DNA of 49,748 nt from Anaerotignum sp. (GCF_017483025.1 NZ_JAFUMA010000012.1:1-49748); one strand, 5' to 3'; numbered from the stretch's first letter, positions 36,303 to 46,180 are shown. A program made the numbers and translations. The notes: generated by a model from the letters alone, not told the origin.

Positions 36303-38897
36303 TCAAGCATTGCGTCCACAACACTGTTTATATTTCTTACCGCTGCCGCAGGGACAAGGATCGTTTCTGCCGACTTTATCGTCTGTGCGTTTCTTAGGCT
36401 GTTTCACCAGAGATTCGTCCTTGTTTGTGAACATAGGCTTCTGTACTTCTTCGCGTTTCACTTCTGTCTGGATGCGAACGCGATACAGGATCTTCAGCGT
36501 ATCATTCTGGATATGTTCGCTCATTTCTTCGAACATATCGTAGGAAGCAAATTTATATTCTGTCAGAGGGTCTCTCTGGGCATAAGCATGCAGGCCGATA
36601 CCCTGTCTCATCTGGTCCATATCGTCGATATGGTCCATCCATTTCTGGTCGATGACACGCAGCATAACAACTCTTTCCAGTTCACGCATGCGTTCTTCGC
36701 CTTCCGGCTGACCCTGTGCGATTTCTCTTTCTTTCATTTCATACATCTGAACGCCCAGTTTTGTCAGGCTTTCTTTCAGTTTGTCTTTTGTCATCTGGGC
36801 CAGAGCTTCTTCCTTGATGTTGACCTTGCCAACGGGAATGATTGCGGCCAGAGATTCGCTGAATGCAGCCATATCCCATTCTTCGGGAAGCTGTTCATCG
36901 CTCATATGGGCATCTACTGTACGTTCTACTACGGCGCCGATCATGCCGATGATGCTGTCACGCAGGTTTTCGCCATACAGTACGCGCTTTCTTTCGCCAT
37001 AGATGATCTCTCTCTGTTCGTTCATTACCTGGTCATATTCCAGCAGATGTTTACGGATAGCGAAGTTATTGCCTTCTACTTTCTTCTGGGCATTTTCGAT
37101 GGCCTTTGTCAGCATGCCTGCTTCGATAGGTTCATCTTCTGTCATACCCATAGCGTCAACGACCTTCATTGTCTTTTCGGAACCGAACAGACGCATCAGA
37201 TCATCTTCCAGAGAGATATAGAAACGGGATTCACCGGGGTCGCCCTGACGACCGGAACGACCACGCAGCTGGTTGTCGATACGTCTGGATTCGTGACGTT
37301 CTGTACCGATGATCTTCAGACCACCCAGATCAGGAACACCTTCGCCCAGCTTGATATCGGTACCACGACCTGCCATATTTGTGGCGATGGTTACTGCGCC
37401 CATCTGGCCTGCCAGTGCTACGATCTCCGCTTCCTGTGCATGATATTTTGCATTCAGAACCTGGTGCTTAATGCCTTCCATTTTCAGCATCTTGCTCAGG
37501 ATCTCGGATTTTTCAATGGTTACTGTACCAACCAGTACAGGCTGCCCCTTTGCATGGGCTTCTGCGATGTCGCGAACAACTGCACGGAATTTGCCCGCTT
37601 CTGTACGGTAAACAACATCTTCCAGGTCTTTTCTCTGAACAGGCATGTTTGTAGGAATTTCGATAACGTCCATGCCGTAGATGTTACGGAATTCTTCTTC
37701 TTCCGTTTTTGCTGTACCGGTCATACCGCATTTCTTTGCGTATTTGTTGAAATAGTTCTGGAAAGTGATGGTCGCCAGCGTCTTGCTTTCTCTGCGCACC
37801 TGCACATTTTCCTTGGCTTCGATGGCCTGATGCAGACCGTCGGAATATCTTCTGCCGGGCATCATACGACCTGTGAATTCGTCAACGATAACAATTTCCC
37901 CTTCGTGGATCACATAGTCTTTATCCAGGTGCATGTTATAGTTGGCTTTCAGGGCGTTGTTGATATGATGCTGCAGTTCCATATTTTCAGGATCAGACAG
38001 GTTATCGATGGAGAAGAATTTTTCCGCCTTTGCGATACCTTCCTGTGTTAGAACAACAGATTTTGCCTTTTCATCCAGAACATAGTCGCCTTCTTCCTGA
38101 ATTTCTTCCTTCAGCAGGGCATTCATAGCTTCTTCTTCGTTGATGATACGGCCTTTTGTCAGTTTCTTTACGAACAGATCGGCTACACGGTACAGGTCTG
38201 TGGACTTGGAACCGCTGCCGGAAATGATCAGTGGTGTTCTTGCTTCGTCGATCAGAACGGAGTCGACTTCGTCGATGATGGCATAGTGCAGATCTCTCTG
38301 TACCATGTTTTCTTTACGAACTACCATGTTGTCACGCAGGTAGTCAAAGCCAAATTCATTGTTTGTACCGTAAGTGATGTCGCAGGCATATGCCGCACGG
38401 CGTTCATTATTATCCAGACCATTCAGGATGCAGCCAACAGTCAGGCCCAGGAATTTATAAACCTGACCCATCTGTTCCGCGTCACGCTGTGCCAGATAGT
38501 CATTAACTGTAACAACGTGTACACCCTTGCCTTCCAGGGCATTCAGGTATGCAGGCAGTGTTGCTACCAATGTTTTACCTTCACCTGTTTTCATTTCCGC
38601 GATACGGCCCTGGTGCATGATGATACCACCCATCAGCTGTACAGGGAAATGCTTCATGCCCAGCACATGGGGACGGGAGGATGCTTCTCTTACTACCGCA
38701 TATGCTTCAGGCAGGATATCATCCAGAGTTTCGCCCTTTGCCAGACGATCCTTGAACTCCTGTGTTTTTCCTCTCAATTCTTCATCGGAAAGGTTTTCAT
38801 ACTGGGGGCCCAGTGCTTCGATCTTTGCCACGATGGGCTTGATCTTTTTGATTTCCTTTTCACTGTAGTTCCCAAATATTTTTTCTAAAAAACCCAT
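36303..38897 (-). CDS. secA: Protein translocase ATPase SecA
   Basis: An 864-residue SecA. Landmarks are [19 protein letters not shown] (Walker A; preceded by MKT), [20 protein letters not shown] (Walker B/DEAD-like), [54 protein letters not shown], and the C-terminal zinc finger [16 protein letters not shown] that binds SecB or the ribosome. It drives preproteins through SecYEG. The ATG at 38897 is chosen, with GAGGTG six bases upstream; a GTG three codons earlier overlaps that site. Confidence 0.96.
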   Translation of the reverse strand: MGFLEKIFGNYSEKEIKKIKPIVAKIEALGPQYENLSDEELRGKTQEFKDRLAKGETLDDILPEAYAVVREASSRPHVLGMKHFPVQLMGGIIMHQGRIAEMKTGEGKTLVATLPAYLNALEGKGVHVVTVNDYLAQRDAEQMGQVYKFLGLTVGCILNGLDNNERRAAYACDITYGTNNEFGFDYLRDNMVVRKENMVQRDLHYAIIDEVDSVLIDEARTPLIISGSGSKSTDLYRVADLFVKKLTKGRIINEEEAMNALLKEEIQEEGDYVLDEKAKSVVLTQEGIAKAEKFFSIDNLSDPENMELQHHINNALKANYNMHLDKDYVIHEGEIVIVDEFTGRMMPGRRYSDGLHQAIEAKENVQVRRESKTLATITFQNYFNKYAKKCGMTGTAKTEEEEFRNIYGMDVIEIPTNMPVQRKDLEDVVYRTEAGKFRAVVRDIAEAHAKGQPVLVGTVTIEKSEILSKMLKMEGIKHQVLNAKYHAQEAEIVALAGQMGAVTIATNMAGRGTDIKLGEGVPDLGGLKIIGTERHESRRIDNQLRGRSGRQGDPGESRFYISLEDDLMRLFGSEKTMKVVDAMGMTEDEPIEAGMLTKAIENAQKKVEGNNFAIRKHLLEYDQVMNEQREIIYGERKRVLYGENLRDSIIGMIGAVVERTVDAHMSDEQLPEEWDMAAFSESLAAIIPVGKVNIKEEALAQMTKDKLKESLTKLGVQMYEMKEREIAQGQPEGEERMRELERVVMLRVIDQKWMDHIDDMDQMRQGIGLHAYAQRDPLTEYKFASYDMFEEMSEHIQNDTLKILYRVRIQTEVKREEVQKPMFTNKDESLVKQPKKRTDDKVGRNDPCPCGSGKKYKQCCGRNA

Positions 38898-38923
38898 TTG
38901 GTTCACCTCATTTTTCTTTAGAT

Positions 38924-38978
38924 AGTGTGCTCAAAGTATATCATCAGCAACCAACTCACGATATATTTTGGGCACACT
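38924..38978 (-). promoter_or_regulatory. Long stem-loop in the secA leader
   Basis: AGTGTGCTCAAAGTATATC (38924-38942) pairs with GATATATTTTGGGCACACT (38960-38978) with two or three mismatches. It sits between a -10-like TATACT/TATAAT pair (38987-38997, minus strand) and the ribosome site. No terminator T-run follows, so it is probably an untranslated leader structure and not an end of transcription. Confidence 0.5.
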
Positions 38979-39007
38979 TTTACATTATTATAGTATAGCA
39001 GAAGAAT

Positions 39008-39045
39008 ACCCCCGTACACAAGGAAAAGTTGTGTATTTCGGGGGT
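39008..39045. repeat. Bulged GC-rich stem-loop upstream of secA
   Basis: ACCCCCG-TACACAA (39008-39021) pairs with TTGTGTA-TTT-CGGGGGT (39029-39045). It overlaps the possible secA -35 region. It could be a weak terminator of the tdk group or an operator; the T-run is poor. Confidence 0.4.
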
Positions 39046-39071
39046 TCTTAACAAACTTTTAAAATATTTTA

Positions 39072-39097
39072 ATGAAAATGGCGGCCTGTCAGCCGCT
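39072..39097 (-). terminator. Probable terminator of the tdk-HD operon
   Basis: On the minus strand GCGGC, six-base loop, GCCGCC is followed by ATTTTCATT. The stem is short but lies downstream of the HD gene in the right orientation. Confidence 0.45.
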
Positions 39098-39185
39098 TTT
39101 CCAAGCAAAAACCCTGAAATTCCTCCCTTTTCAGACGAGAAAAACATCAGTTTGTTCCACCCAGATGTAAAACTTACCAATTCAG

Positions 39186-39749
39186 TCATTCGCCTTTTTT
39201 GATCTTCTCCAGGGTATCCAGTGCTACCAACTGACGCAGGCTTTCCAGCTTCGGGTCACATTTTGCCTGTTCCATGCCATGAGTCTGGTTCAGTTCATAT
39301 TCCAGAGGCAGCCAGGTATCCAGCGGAGATTCATTATGTTGGATGACCGCTTCCAGCTTGTCCAACGCCTTATAGATTTTCGCTTCTCTTGTTTCCTGAG
39401 CATGCATTTCTTCGAAAAGCCCACGGAAACGACTGTGCTGAGGCTCAGGCAGACTGTCCATCCATTGATAGATCATATCATCCTCATGGTCGGAATCAGC
39501 CTTGGTTTTCCAGAAGGAGGGGATATCCCCTGTGATGGCTTCGCCCAAGTCATGGATGATGCACATGCGGATGATTTTATTGAAATCCGCATCCTGCAGT
39601 TCATCCTCTAGCAGCATCGCCAGCAGAGAAACTCTCCAGCTATGCTCCGCCACGCTTTCGGGACGGCGGTTGCTGGTAGTGCAATGCCTTGTGTTATCTT
39701 TCAATCTCTCTGCGATTTTCAAAAAATCGAGAATTTCTCTGTCCGTCAT
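39186..39749 (-). CDS. HD-domain phosphohydrolase (YfbR/HDDC2-like)
   Basis: A 187-residue HD-superfamily protein. The metal ligands are visible in SVAEHSWRVSLLAML and MCIIHDLGEAITGDIPSFWK, and KALDKLEAVIQHNE follows. The pattern matches 5'-deoxynucleotidases of the YfbR/HDDC2 type, which dephosphorylate deoxynucleoside monophosphates. It overlaps tdk by four bases (ATGA), so the two are translationally coupled. The pairing with thymidine kinase fits a role in balancing deoxynucleotide salvage. Confidence 0.85.
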   Translation of the reverse strand: MTDREILDFLKIAERLKDNTRHCTTSNRRPESVAEHSWRVSLLAMLLEDELQDADFNKIIRMCIIHDLGEAITGDIPSFWKTKADSDHEDDMIYQWMDSLPEPQHSRFRGLFEEMHAQETREAKIYKALDKLEAVIQHNESPLDTWLPLEYELNQTHGMEQAKCDPKLESLRQLVALDTLEKIKKGE

Positions 39750-40336
39750 ACTTCCTCATCCTCTTTCTCCTGGGCCTTCTTCCAGCATTTATAGCACATG
39801 GGGCGATAGCTTTCGTTTCCGCCGATGAAGAACTGCTCTCCTTCAGTGATGACATTGCCTTCGCTGTCGATGCGGGCATTTACCATAGCCTTACCACCGC
39901 AGGTGCAGACAGTTTTCAGTTCGGAAATGGAATCCGCCAGTTCGAAGAGTCTTGCGCTGCCGGGGAACATCTTCGTACGGAAGTCTGTGCGCAGACCGAA
40001 ACAGAATACGGGCACGTTGTAGTTATCCACGATATCCCGCAGCTGTTCCACGTGGGAAGGATGCAGGAACTGGGCTTCATCCACGATGATGACATCGTTG
40101 AATTCCTTTTCCCTGTCTCTGAAAATTTTGTATAAATCCATATCATCTGTCACAGCGTCCGCAGGCTGTTCCAGGCCAATGCGGGAGTGCACATTGCCGA
40201 TGCCGTTTCTGGTATCTGCCGCAGGCTTCAAAAGCCACACGCGCATGCCCTGTTCTTCGTAATTGAATTTTGTGATGAGGGCCTGGGCGGATTTGGAACT
40301 GCCCATGACGCCATATCTGAAATAGAGTTTTGCCAT
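39746..40336 (-). CDS. tdk: Thymidine kinase (type II)
   Basis: A 196-residue type-II thymidine kinase. The P-loop is YGVMGSSKSAQAL, Walker B is VIIVDEAQFLHPSHVEQL, the zinc-binding cysteines are in CTCGGKAM and CYKCW, and the lasso/substrate segment is GGNESYRP. It phosphorylates thymidine in salvage. It stands first in a two-gene operon with the HD nucleotidase and diverges from the MATE exporter gene. Confidence 0.95.
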   Translation of the reverse strand: MAKLYFRYGVMGSSKSAQALITKFNYEEQGMRVWLLKPAADTRNGIGNVHSRIGLEQPADAVTDDMDLYKIFRDREKEFNDVIIVDEAQFLHPSHVEQLRDIVDNYNVPVFCFGLRTDFRTKMFPGSARLFELADSISELKTVCTCGGKAMVNARIDSEGNVITEGEQFFIGGNESYRPMCYKCWKKAQEKEDEEV

Positions 40337-40504
40337 CTATCTTACCTCCAAAATAAATCTTATCTGTTATTAGCATACCACAAACCTGCCCCCTTGACGA
40401 GGGGAACAGCCTGTAAAATTTGTGAAATTTTTGACTTTCTTTTCTCAAAAAAAGGAGTATACTGACAAATAAAGAGAACCTTTTATGTTTAGGAGACGAT
40501 TTCT

Positions 40505-41851
40505 ATGATTACAGATCTGACCCAGGGCAACAGCAGAAAAATGCTCTGGATGTTTTCCATACCGATGCTTTTGAGCGTCATTTTTCAGCAAATGTATAAC
40601 ATCGCTGACAGCATCATTGCCGGACGATTCATCGGGGAAGATGCCCTTGCCGCCGTTGGCGCTTCCTATCCCATCACCATGATCTTCATGGCGGTGGCAG
40701 TGGGCAGCAATGTAGGCTGTGCCGTAGTGGTTTCCCGTTTCTTTGGGGCAAAGCAATATGAAAATGTAAAAACAGCCGTTTGTACGATTTTCCTCACCTG
40801 CATCGCTGTCAGCATCGTAATGACCGCGCTGGGGCTGCTGCTGGGAAACCGGCTCCTGACTCTGATCCAGACCCCTGAAAATGTTTTTGCCAATGCGGCA
40901 TTATATTTAAGGATCTATATACTGGGCTTTTTGTTCCTGTTCCTCTATAACATTTGTACGGGTATTTTCACCTCTCTGGGGGACAGCCGCACGCCCCTCT
41001 ATTTCCTGATCGGCTCTTCCGTAGCAAATATTGTTCTGGATATCGTTTTCGTAGCCGTTTTCAAGATGGGCGTTGCAGGCGTAGCATGGGCAACCTTTGT
41101 CGCCCAGGGGGCAGCTTCCATTCTGGCCTTCGTGACATTGGTCCATCGCCTGAAGCAGCTGCATACCACGGAGCCCTATGAAAAATTCTCTGCATCCATG
41201 CTGAGCCAGATCGCCCTAGTGGCCATTCCCAGCGTATTGCAGCAGAGCTTTGTTTCCGTGGGGAATCTGTTCGTTCAATCTCTGGTAAACAGCTTTGGTT
41301 CCGCCGTTATCGCAGGCTATTCCGCTGCCATCAAACTAAATACCTTTGCGGTTACCTGCTTCTCCACCCTCTCCAACGGGCTTTCTTCCTTCACAGCTCA
41401 GAACATTGGGGCAAGGAAAAAGGAGCGCATACAGGAGGGCTATAAGGCGGGTATTCTGCTGGTGGTCATCATCTGCATTCCCTTCGTTTTGTTCTATTTC
41501 TTCTGCAGCAAAACGGCAATGGGACTTTTCATGGATGCCAATGAAAGCCAGGAAGCCATCCACGCTGGTATCATGTTCCTGAAAATTGCATCTCCATTCT
41601 ATCTGATCATGGGCATCAAGGTGATGAGCGATGGGCTGCTGCGAGGCGCTTCCGCTATGGTATATTTTATGACAGGCACCTTTATGGATCTGATCCTGCG
41701 TGTCATTCTGGCGTATATCTTCGCTAAGGGGCTGGGCTTCGGCTCCACAGGCATCTGGATGGCATGGCCCTTCGGCTGGACCATCTCCATGTTCTTCTCC
41801 GCAGGCTTCTGCAAGCTGAAACCATGGGAGAAAAAAGAAAAATCGGCATAA
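40505..41851 (+). CDS. MATE-family efflux transporter
   Basis: A 448-residue membrane protein with about 12 helices. Family motifs are clear in both halves: FSIPMLLSVIFQQMYNIADS near the start with ALAAVGASYPITMIFMAVAV, and VAIPSVLQQSFVSVGNLFVQ in the second half. MATE proteins expel drugs or organic cations in exchange for sodium or protons; the substrate here is unknown. GTTTAGGAGACG precedes the ATG. It is a single gene ending in a strong terminator. Confidence 0.93.
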   Translation: MITDLTQGNSRKMLWMFSIPMLLSVIFQQMYNIADSIIAGRFIGEDALAAVGASYPITMIFMAVAVGSNVGCAVVVSRFFGAKQYENVKTAVCTIFLTCIAVSIVMTALGLLLGNRLLTLIQTPENVFANAALYLRIYILGFLFLFLYNICTGIFTSLGDSRTPLYFLIGSSVANIVLDIVFVAVFKMGVAGVAWATFVAQGAASILAFVTLVHRLKQLHTTEPYEKFSASMLSQIALVAIPSVLQQSFVSVGNLFVQSLVNSFGSAVIAGYSAAIKLNTFAVTCFSTLSNGLSSFTAQNIGARKKERIQEGYKAGILLVVIICIPFVLFYFFCSKTAMGLFMDANESQEAIHAGIMFLKIASPFYLIMGIKVMSDGLLRGASAMVYFMTGTFMDLILRVILAYIFAKGLGFGSTGIWMAWPFGWTISMFFSAGFCKLKPWEKKEKSA

Positions 41852-41878
41852 AAAAAGCACCCAAATGGGTGCTTTTTT
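41851..41878. terminator. Bidirectional terminator
   Basis: AAAAAAGCACCC, AAAT loop, GGGTGCTTTTTT is a perfect 12-bp stem between the convergent MATE and SLH genes. Confidence 0.95.
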
Positions 41879-41889
41879 ATATAAACTCG

Positions 41890-43887
41890 TTATTTGTTTG
41901 TATTCGTCAGCATGGTCGCTGCTTCTGCTTTTGTTACATAATCCAAAGGACGAACGGTTTCCTGTTTGCCGGAAATGACGCCTTCTTTTACTGCCCACGC
42001 AAAAGCATTTTCTGCAGAAATCTTATTCAGGTCTCTGAAATCAGGCACTGCACCTTCGTATTCATCGCCCAGATAGTTATACAGCATCTGTACCAGTTCT
42101 TCTCTGGTCACTTTCGTATCTGCTGCCAGTTTATCCTCTGCGATATCGCTCAGGATGCCGTTCTTTTCAGCCCATGCCGCTGCAGCATAGTAGGATGCGT
42201 TTGCATCGATATCAGCGAAGGATGCTTCGCCTGCTGCAGGCTTGCCTGCCAGTGCGTACATTGCTTCCAGCGCTTCACCTCTTGTCATGGTTGCGGAAGG
42301 AGCGAAAGTCGTTTCTGTTGCACCAACCATGATGCCCTGTGCCGCTGCGGATGTGACTGCGTTATAATACCATGCGCTTCTTGCCACGTCTGTGAATTCA
42401 GAATTATTCACTACAGAAGAAACATTGGAGAATGTTTTGCTGTCTTTGCTCAGGCGGAATTTTTCTGTCACAACGTCGGAAGAGGACTGGAATTCTCTGC
42501 CGCCGCCCATACCGCCGCAGGGCTGCATGTTTGCAGGCATTTCAGGCATTTCGCCGCGTTCCATTTTTTCCATGAAATCTGCAGGCATTTCTTCGCCGCG
42601 TTTTTCAAATTCTTCTCTCATGCGTTCTTCGAAATCTGCAGGCATCTGACCATCAAAGCCTTCATGTCTCTTGCCTTCCTGACCTTCGGGTCTCTGACCG
42701 CCCATCTGCGGGCCGCCGAAGCCTCTGTCATTCGTCATAGCGCCGCCATGATGCAGCTGTGTACCGCCTGTGTAGGATGTAATTTCAGTATACAGGCCGT
42801 CTTTTTCTACACCTTCGATTTCACCGCCCATGTAAACATGGTAAATGCCTTCTTCCAGTTCAGGTGTGCTGAAAGCGATGTATGTGTAGCTGTAAGGGAA
42901 ATCATATGCGAATACGGGCTTATCGTTTTCATCCGTTACCACCAGCAGGTCGTCTGTGCTTTCAGAAAACTGCAGCAGCATATACAGCTGCTCGGAGTCG
43001 TTTTCGATGGGGTCATACATATTGCCCGCACCAACAACAACGCCACCATTGATATAAGAACCACCGTCAGAGTCGATGCCGCTGTCCATGCTGTAGGGGT
43101 GGGCCAGATTGATGGCTGTACCGCCGTTGATTTTGATGAAGCCGTTGGAATCCAGACCATCGCCTTCATACTGAGGGTCGCTGGTTACGGAGCTGAAAAT
43201 ATAACCATCGTTGATGGAAACCACTGCAATGCCATCTTCGGAAGCATTGATGGGGTCATCGTGGGAATTGATGACGATATTGCCGCCATTAAATGTCAGG
43301 TGGCCATATTTTGCTTCAATGCCTTCGATATCACCATTGACTGTCAGATCGCCTGTGCCTTCAAAGCCCAGGGAGACATTGGAGCTGATAGCTGCATCGT
43401 GTTTCACATTATCTGTTTCTGTTTTCTTTGTGTGGGAACCATTCACCACGTTTTCACTGCCTTCGGCAATTTCGATGGTCACGCCATATTCCCCTTCTGT
43501 TCTGGGGTCAGTCGCAGAGTAGATCTGGATAGCCGCCGCTGTGCGGCATGTGATATCCACGCCATTCAGCACCACACGTACGTTGTCGGAATCTTCCGCT
43601 GCCACGGCGATCTGTGCATCTGTTGCTGTGCCGCTGAATACGTATGTGCCTGCATCTGTGATGGTGATGACTCTATTCTGCAGGTCTGCCAACTCTTCGG
43701 GCACATCGCTGTGGGTTTCTGTTTTGTAGTCCAGATAAACTGCATCTGTTTCATCTTCTGTAATTTCCTTTCCGTTTACCAGAATTTTGTCATCGAAAAG
43801 GGAAACTGTTGTTGCTTCTGCAGCGAAGGCTGTCTGTGTGCCAAAAAGGGCAAGGACCGCCGCTGCCATGATCAAATTTTTCTTCAA
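41890..43887 (-). CDS. Secreted carbohydrate-binding-type (DUF4353) protein with C-terminal SLH domains
   Basis: A 665-residue exported protein. The signal peptide ends near TAFAAE (about 23). Residues about 60-370 form a right-handed beta-helix of the DUF4353 type: VITITDAGTYVFSGTATDAQ, GVDITCRTAAAIQIYSATDP, and repeated NGGNIVINSHDD / GYIFSSVTSDP / GDGLDSNGFIKINGG turns. A charged low-complexity linker (about 390-490, with RPEGQEGKRHEGFDG and MPADFEERM-like units) follows. The C-terminal 180 residues hold three SLH modules, including FAPSATMTRGEALEAMYALA and VTRKE-like VTREELVQMLYNYLG. It is probably anchored to the wall through these and exposes the beta-helix. The ligand is unknown. It stands alone, convergent with the MATE gene. 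Confidence 0.85.
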   Translation of the reverse strand: MKKNLIMAAAVLALFGTQTAFAAEATTVSLFDDKILVNGKEITEDETDAVYLDYKTETHSDVPEELADLQNRVITITDAGTYVFSGTATDAQIAVAAEDSDNVRVVLNGVDITCRTAAAIQIYSATDPRTEGEYGVTIEIAEGSENVVNGSHTKKTETDNVKHDAAISSNVSLGFEGTGDLTVNGDIEGIEAKYGHLTFNGGNIVINSHDDPINASEDGIAVVSINDGYIFSSVTSDPQYEGDGLDSNGFIKINGGTAINLAHPYSMDSGIDSDGGSYINGGVVVGAGNMYDPIENDSEQLYMLLQFSESTDDLLVVTDENDKPVFAYDFPYSYTYIAFSTPELEEGIYHVYMGGEIEGVEKDGLYTEITSYTGGTQLHHGGAMTNDRGFGGPQMGGQRPEGQEGKRHEGFDGQMPADFEERMREEFEKRGEEMPADFMEKMERGEMPEMPANMQPCGGMGGGREFQSSSDVVTEKFRLSKDSKTFSNVSSVVNNSEFTDVARSAWYYNAVTSAAAQGIMVGATETTFAPSATMTRGEALEAMYALAGKPAAGEASFADIDANASYYAAAAWAEKNGILSDIAEDKLAADTKVTREELVQMLYNYLGDEYEGAVPDFRDLNKISAENAFAWAVKEGVISGKQETVRPLDYVTKAEAATMLTNTNK

Positions 43888-43978
43888 GGCATATCCCTCC
43901 TTATTTTAACATTATGTTCTATATTAAGAACCTAAGATTAAAATTTGATTAGGGTAAGCGTACTTTTTTGTACATCTT

Positions 43979-44839
43979 CTATTTCTCACTGGTCGTGGCA
44001 TAATAGGTTCCTGCCGCCATGACTGCCAGAGCCACAAGAAAAACTGCCGAAGGCAACTCTCTAAAGATCAGCAGAGAAAGCCCCGCCCCGATAAAAGGAG
44101 ATACGGCATAATAGGTGCTGGTTTTCGCTGCCCCCAGATATCTCTGGGCATAGATATAAAAATAAATGCTCATTCCATAGGCAACAAATCCCAGCAAAAG
44201 AGCCAGCGCCATATAGCCTGCGTGGAAATATCTTTCTCCTGTGATCAAAGCCAACAGGATTGCCCCTATACCGGAACCAAATCCTTTGATGACTACGATC
44301 TGCGCAGGATCTTTTTCGGACATCATTCTGGTACAGTTATTTTCAAAGCCCCAGCAGATACAGGCCAACAACACGAAAACAGACCCAAGGGTGAAAGAAA
44401 AGCTGCTCATATCCTCCACAGATAAAAGAATACTGGATGCTGTTACCAGAAAAATTGCGATCCAAAGCCGTCTGCTGATGGTTTCTCTGAAAATGCAAAG
44501 AGCGATCAGGGATGTGGCTACGATCTCAAAATTATTCAGAAGAGAAGCATTGGCCGCGCTGCATCGTGTCAGCCCGATCATCAACAAAACCGGTGCCCCA
44601 ATATCCAACAGAACCATAGCCACCGTATAGGGGCGCTCTTTTTTTGTAATGGGCTGTTCTTTTTCATCCCTGCGAAATTTTCCCAGCAAATACATCCCAA
44701 GACCTGCCCCCAGATATAGTAGCCCCGCCATCATCGTTGACGGGATATAAGCCAGCAACAGCTTGGAGATGGGCGCGCTGATTGCATATAATGCCGCTGC
44801 CAGTATTGCATAACAAATTGCGATTTTTGTTTTATCCAT
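43979..44839 (-). CDS. EamA/DMT-family transporter
   Basis: A 286-residue, ten-helix membrane protein of the drug/metabolite transporter family with two EamA repeats (about 1-145 and 150-286). The first has AISAPISKLLLAYIPSTMMA, the second GSVFVLLACICWGFENNCTR, and LNNFEIVATSLIAL lies near the end of the first. The ATG at 44839 is supported by AGGTGG; a longer frame upstream would cross the TetR promoter region. It is divergent from a TetR regulator, with a palindromic site between them, so it is the likely target of that repressor. Confidence 0.88.
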   Translation of the reverse strand: MDKTKIAICYAILAAALYAISAPISKLLLAYIPSTMMAGLLYLGAGLGMYLLGKFRRDEKEQPITKKERPYTVAMVLLDIGAPVLLMIGLTRCSAANASLLNNFEIVATSLIALCIFRETISRRLWIAIFLVTASSILLSVEDMSSFSFTLGSVFVLLACICWGFENNCTRMMSEKDPAQIVVIKGFGSGIGAILLALITGERYFHAGYMALALLLGFVAYGMSIYFYIYAQRYLGAAKTSTYYAVSPFIGAGLSLLIFRELPSAVFLVALAVMAAGTYYATTSEK

Positions 44840-44870
44840 AGTTCCACCTGCCCTTGACCCCCAAAAAACA

Positions 44871-44925
44871 TTTCGATACAATGAGTACGATACCAAACAT
44901 TCTGTACGATAAAATTGTATCGAAA
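44871..44925. promoter_or_regulatory. Palindromic operator between the EamA and TetR genes
   Basis: TTTCGATACAAT (44871-44882) is matched exactly by ATTGTATCGAAA (44914-44925). Two further related half-sites, TACGATACCAA and TACGATAAAAT, lie between them. Such repeated CGATAC boxes fit a TetR-family operator controlling both divergent promoters. Confidence 0.6.
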
Positions 44926-45003
44926 TAGAGGATCTGAAACAAGAATCAAAAACTATCAAATGACATTTACGGAACATTTCGGATATTTTGTTCAGGAGGA
45001 GCC

Positions 45004-45549
45004 ATGGACAGACGACAGCAGAAAACAAGAAAAGCCATTTTCATGGCTTTTGGAGATCTATTGGAAAGAAAAAGATTTGAAAACATTACCGTGCAGGAAA
45101 TCATCGACGAAGCCAACATCGGACGCAGTACCTTTTATGCCCATTTCGAAACAAAGGATGCCCTGTTAAAGGCCATGTGCACAGATATTTTCCATCACGT
45201 ATTCACCGAACTGCTGCCAAAGGAATCTGATGAGGCGTATGCCCATGGCATGCAGAATCTGGAATTGAAACTGGGGCATATTCTGTATCATCTACGGGAA
45301 CAAAAACAAAATCTGAAAGGAATCCTTGGCGGAGAAAGCGGCGATCTGTTCATGCAGTATCTGAAAGAATACCTCCGCGAATTATTCAGCCTCTATCTCG
45401 ATGAATTTAATACCAACATTCCAACGAATTTCCTGTTACACCATCTTTGCGGATCCTTCGCAGAGGCCATCAAATGGTGGCTGGCAGAGGATACGATGCA
45501 TACACCAGAAGAAATGGCTGTCATTTATTTGGCTGCCATTGGGAAATGA
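45004..45549 (+). CDS. TetR-family transcriptional regulator
   Basis: A 181-residue TetR-type protein. The N-terminal helix-turn-helix is FENITVQEIIDEANIGRSTF followed by YAHFETKDALLKAM (residues about 20-55). The C-terminal ligand/dimer domain carries a TetR_C-like pattern ending EAIKWWLAEDTMHTPEEMA, common in Firmicutes. CAGGAGGAG precedes the ATG. It probably represses the divergent EamA transporter gene and itself through the CGATAC palindrome; the inducer is unknown. Confidence 0.92.
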   Translation: MDRRQQKTRKAIFMAFGDLLERKRFENITVQEIIDEANIGRSTFYAHFETKDALLKAMCTDIFHHVFTELLPKESDEAYAHGMQNLELKLGHILYHLREQKQNLKGILGGESGDLFMQYLKEYLRELFSLYLDEFNTNIPTNFLLHHLCGSFAEAIKWWLAEDTMHTPEEMAVIYLAAIGK

Positions 45550-45558
45550 AATAAAAAA

Positions 45559-45585
45559 GGGATGCTTTCGCATCCCTCATTTTTA
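45559..45585. terminator. Terminator between tetR-type and hpf genes
   Basis: GGGATGC, TTTC loop, GCATCCC (45559-45576), preceded by an A-run and followed by CATTTTTATT; it can serve both convergent genes. Confidence 0.85.
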
Positions 45586-45591
45586 TTCTAA

Positions 45592-46137
45592 TTAGTACTC
45601 AGGTTCAATCAGGCCATATGTACCGTTCTTTCTCTTATAAACAACGTTCACTTCGTCCGTTTCCCCATTACGGAATACAAAGAAATTGTGGCCTACCAGT
45701 TCCATTTCCATAACAGCTTCTTCAGCATCCATAGGTTTCACTTCGAAACGTTTTGTTTTTTCGATTTTTACCATAGGTTCGTCATCCAGGTCTTCTTCGG
45801 GAACCAGGATCGCTGCATATTCTGCTGCATAAGCTTCTGCGCCAGCTCTTACTTTTGTGCGCATGCGTTTTTTGTAACGTACAACCTGACCTTCCAGGAT
45901 GTCGACAGCTTTATCTACGGCAGCTGTCATATCTGCATCCTGCACTTCGGCACGTACATATCTTTTATTCATGGGAATGGTCACTTCAACAGTAGAGACC
46001 AGTTTTTCCAGACTCAGTGTGATGGTCGCTTCTGTGTCCTCGGGGAACAGCTTAGCGATTCTGTCCATCTTCTTTTCAACCATTTCTTTCGTTTTGTCCC
46101 ATACATCGATGTTCTTACCAATAATGTTATAACGCAT
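45592..46137 (-). CDS. hpf: Long-form ribosome hibernation promoting factor
   Basis: A 181-residue long HPF. The N-terminal ribosome-binding domain (about 1-100) starts MRYNIIGKNIDVWDKTKEMV. The linker (about 100-120) is followed by the C-terminal dimerisation domain FEVKPMDAEEAVMEMELVGH, FFVFRNGETDEVNVVYKRKN, GTYGLIEPEY. Family members dimerise 70S ribosomes into 100S particles in slow growth. A GAAGGGAG site lies before the ATG, directly after a leader hairpin. Confidence 0.95.
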   Translation of the reverse strand: MRYNIIGKNIDVWDKTKEMVEKKMDRIAKLFPEDTEATITLSLEKLVSTVEVTIPMNKRYVRAEVQDADMTAAVDKAVDILEGQVVRYKKRMRTKVRAGAEAYAAEYAAILVPEEDLDDEPMVKIEKTKRFEVKPMDAEEAVMEMELVGHNFFVFRNGETDEVNVVYKRKNGTYGLIEPEY

Positions 46138-46155
46138 AATAACAACTCCCTTCGT

Positions 46156-46180
46156 GATCCTCTCACCTTGAAAGAGGATC
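46156..46180 (-). promoter_or_regulatory. Leader hairpin just upstream of the hpf ribosome site
   Basis: GATCCTCT (46156-46163) and AGAGGATC (46173-46180) form a perfect 8-bp stem next to the ribosome site. A second possible stem (ATCGGC/GCCGAT) lies further upstream. It may protect the mRNA or modulate translation. Confidence 0.45.

Noticed and set aside
36513..38051. 512-residue plus-strand frame across secA
   Set aside because: Entirely antisense to a clear secA; Cys/Phe/His-rich mirror translation.
40431..40463. TTGACT/TATACT promoter for the MATE gene
   Set aside because: Spacing is 21 bp, too long for a normal sigma-A promoter; only the -10-like box may be meaningful.
41764..43935. 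723-residue plus-strand frame
   Set aside because: Antisense to the DUF4353/SLH gene and across a strong terminator; artefact of codon bias.
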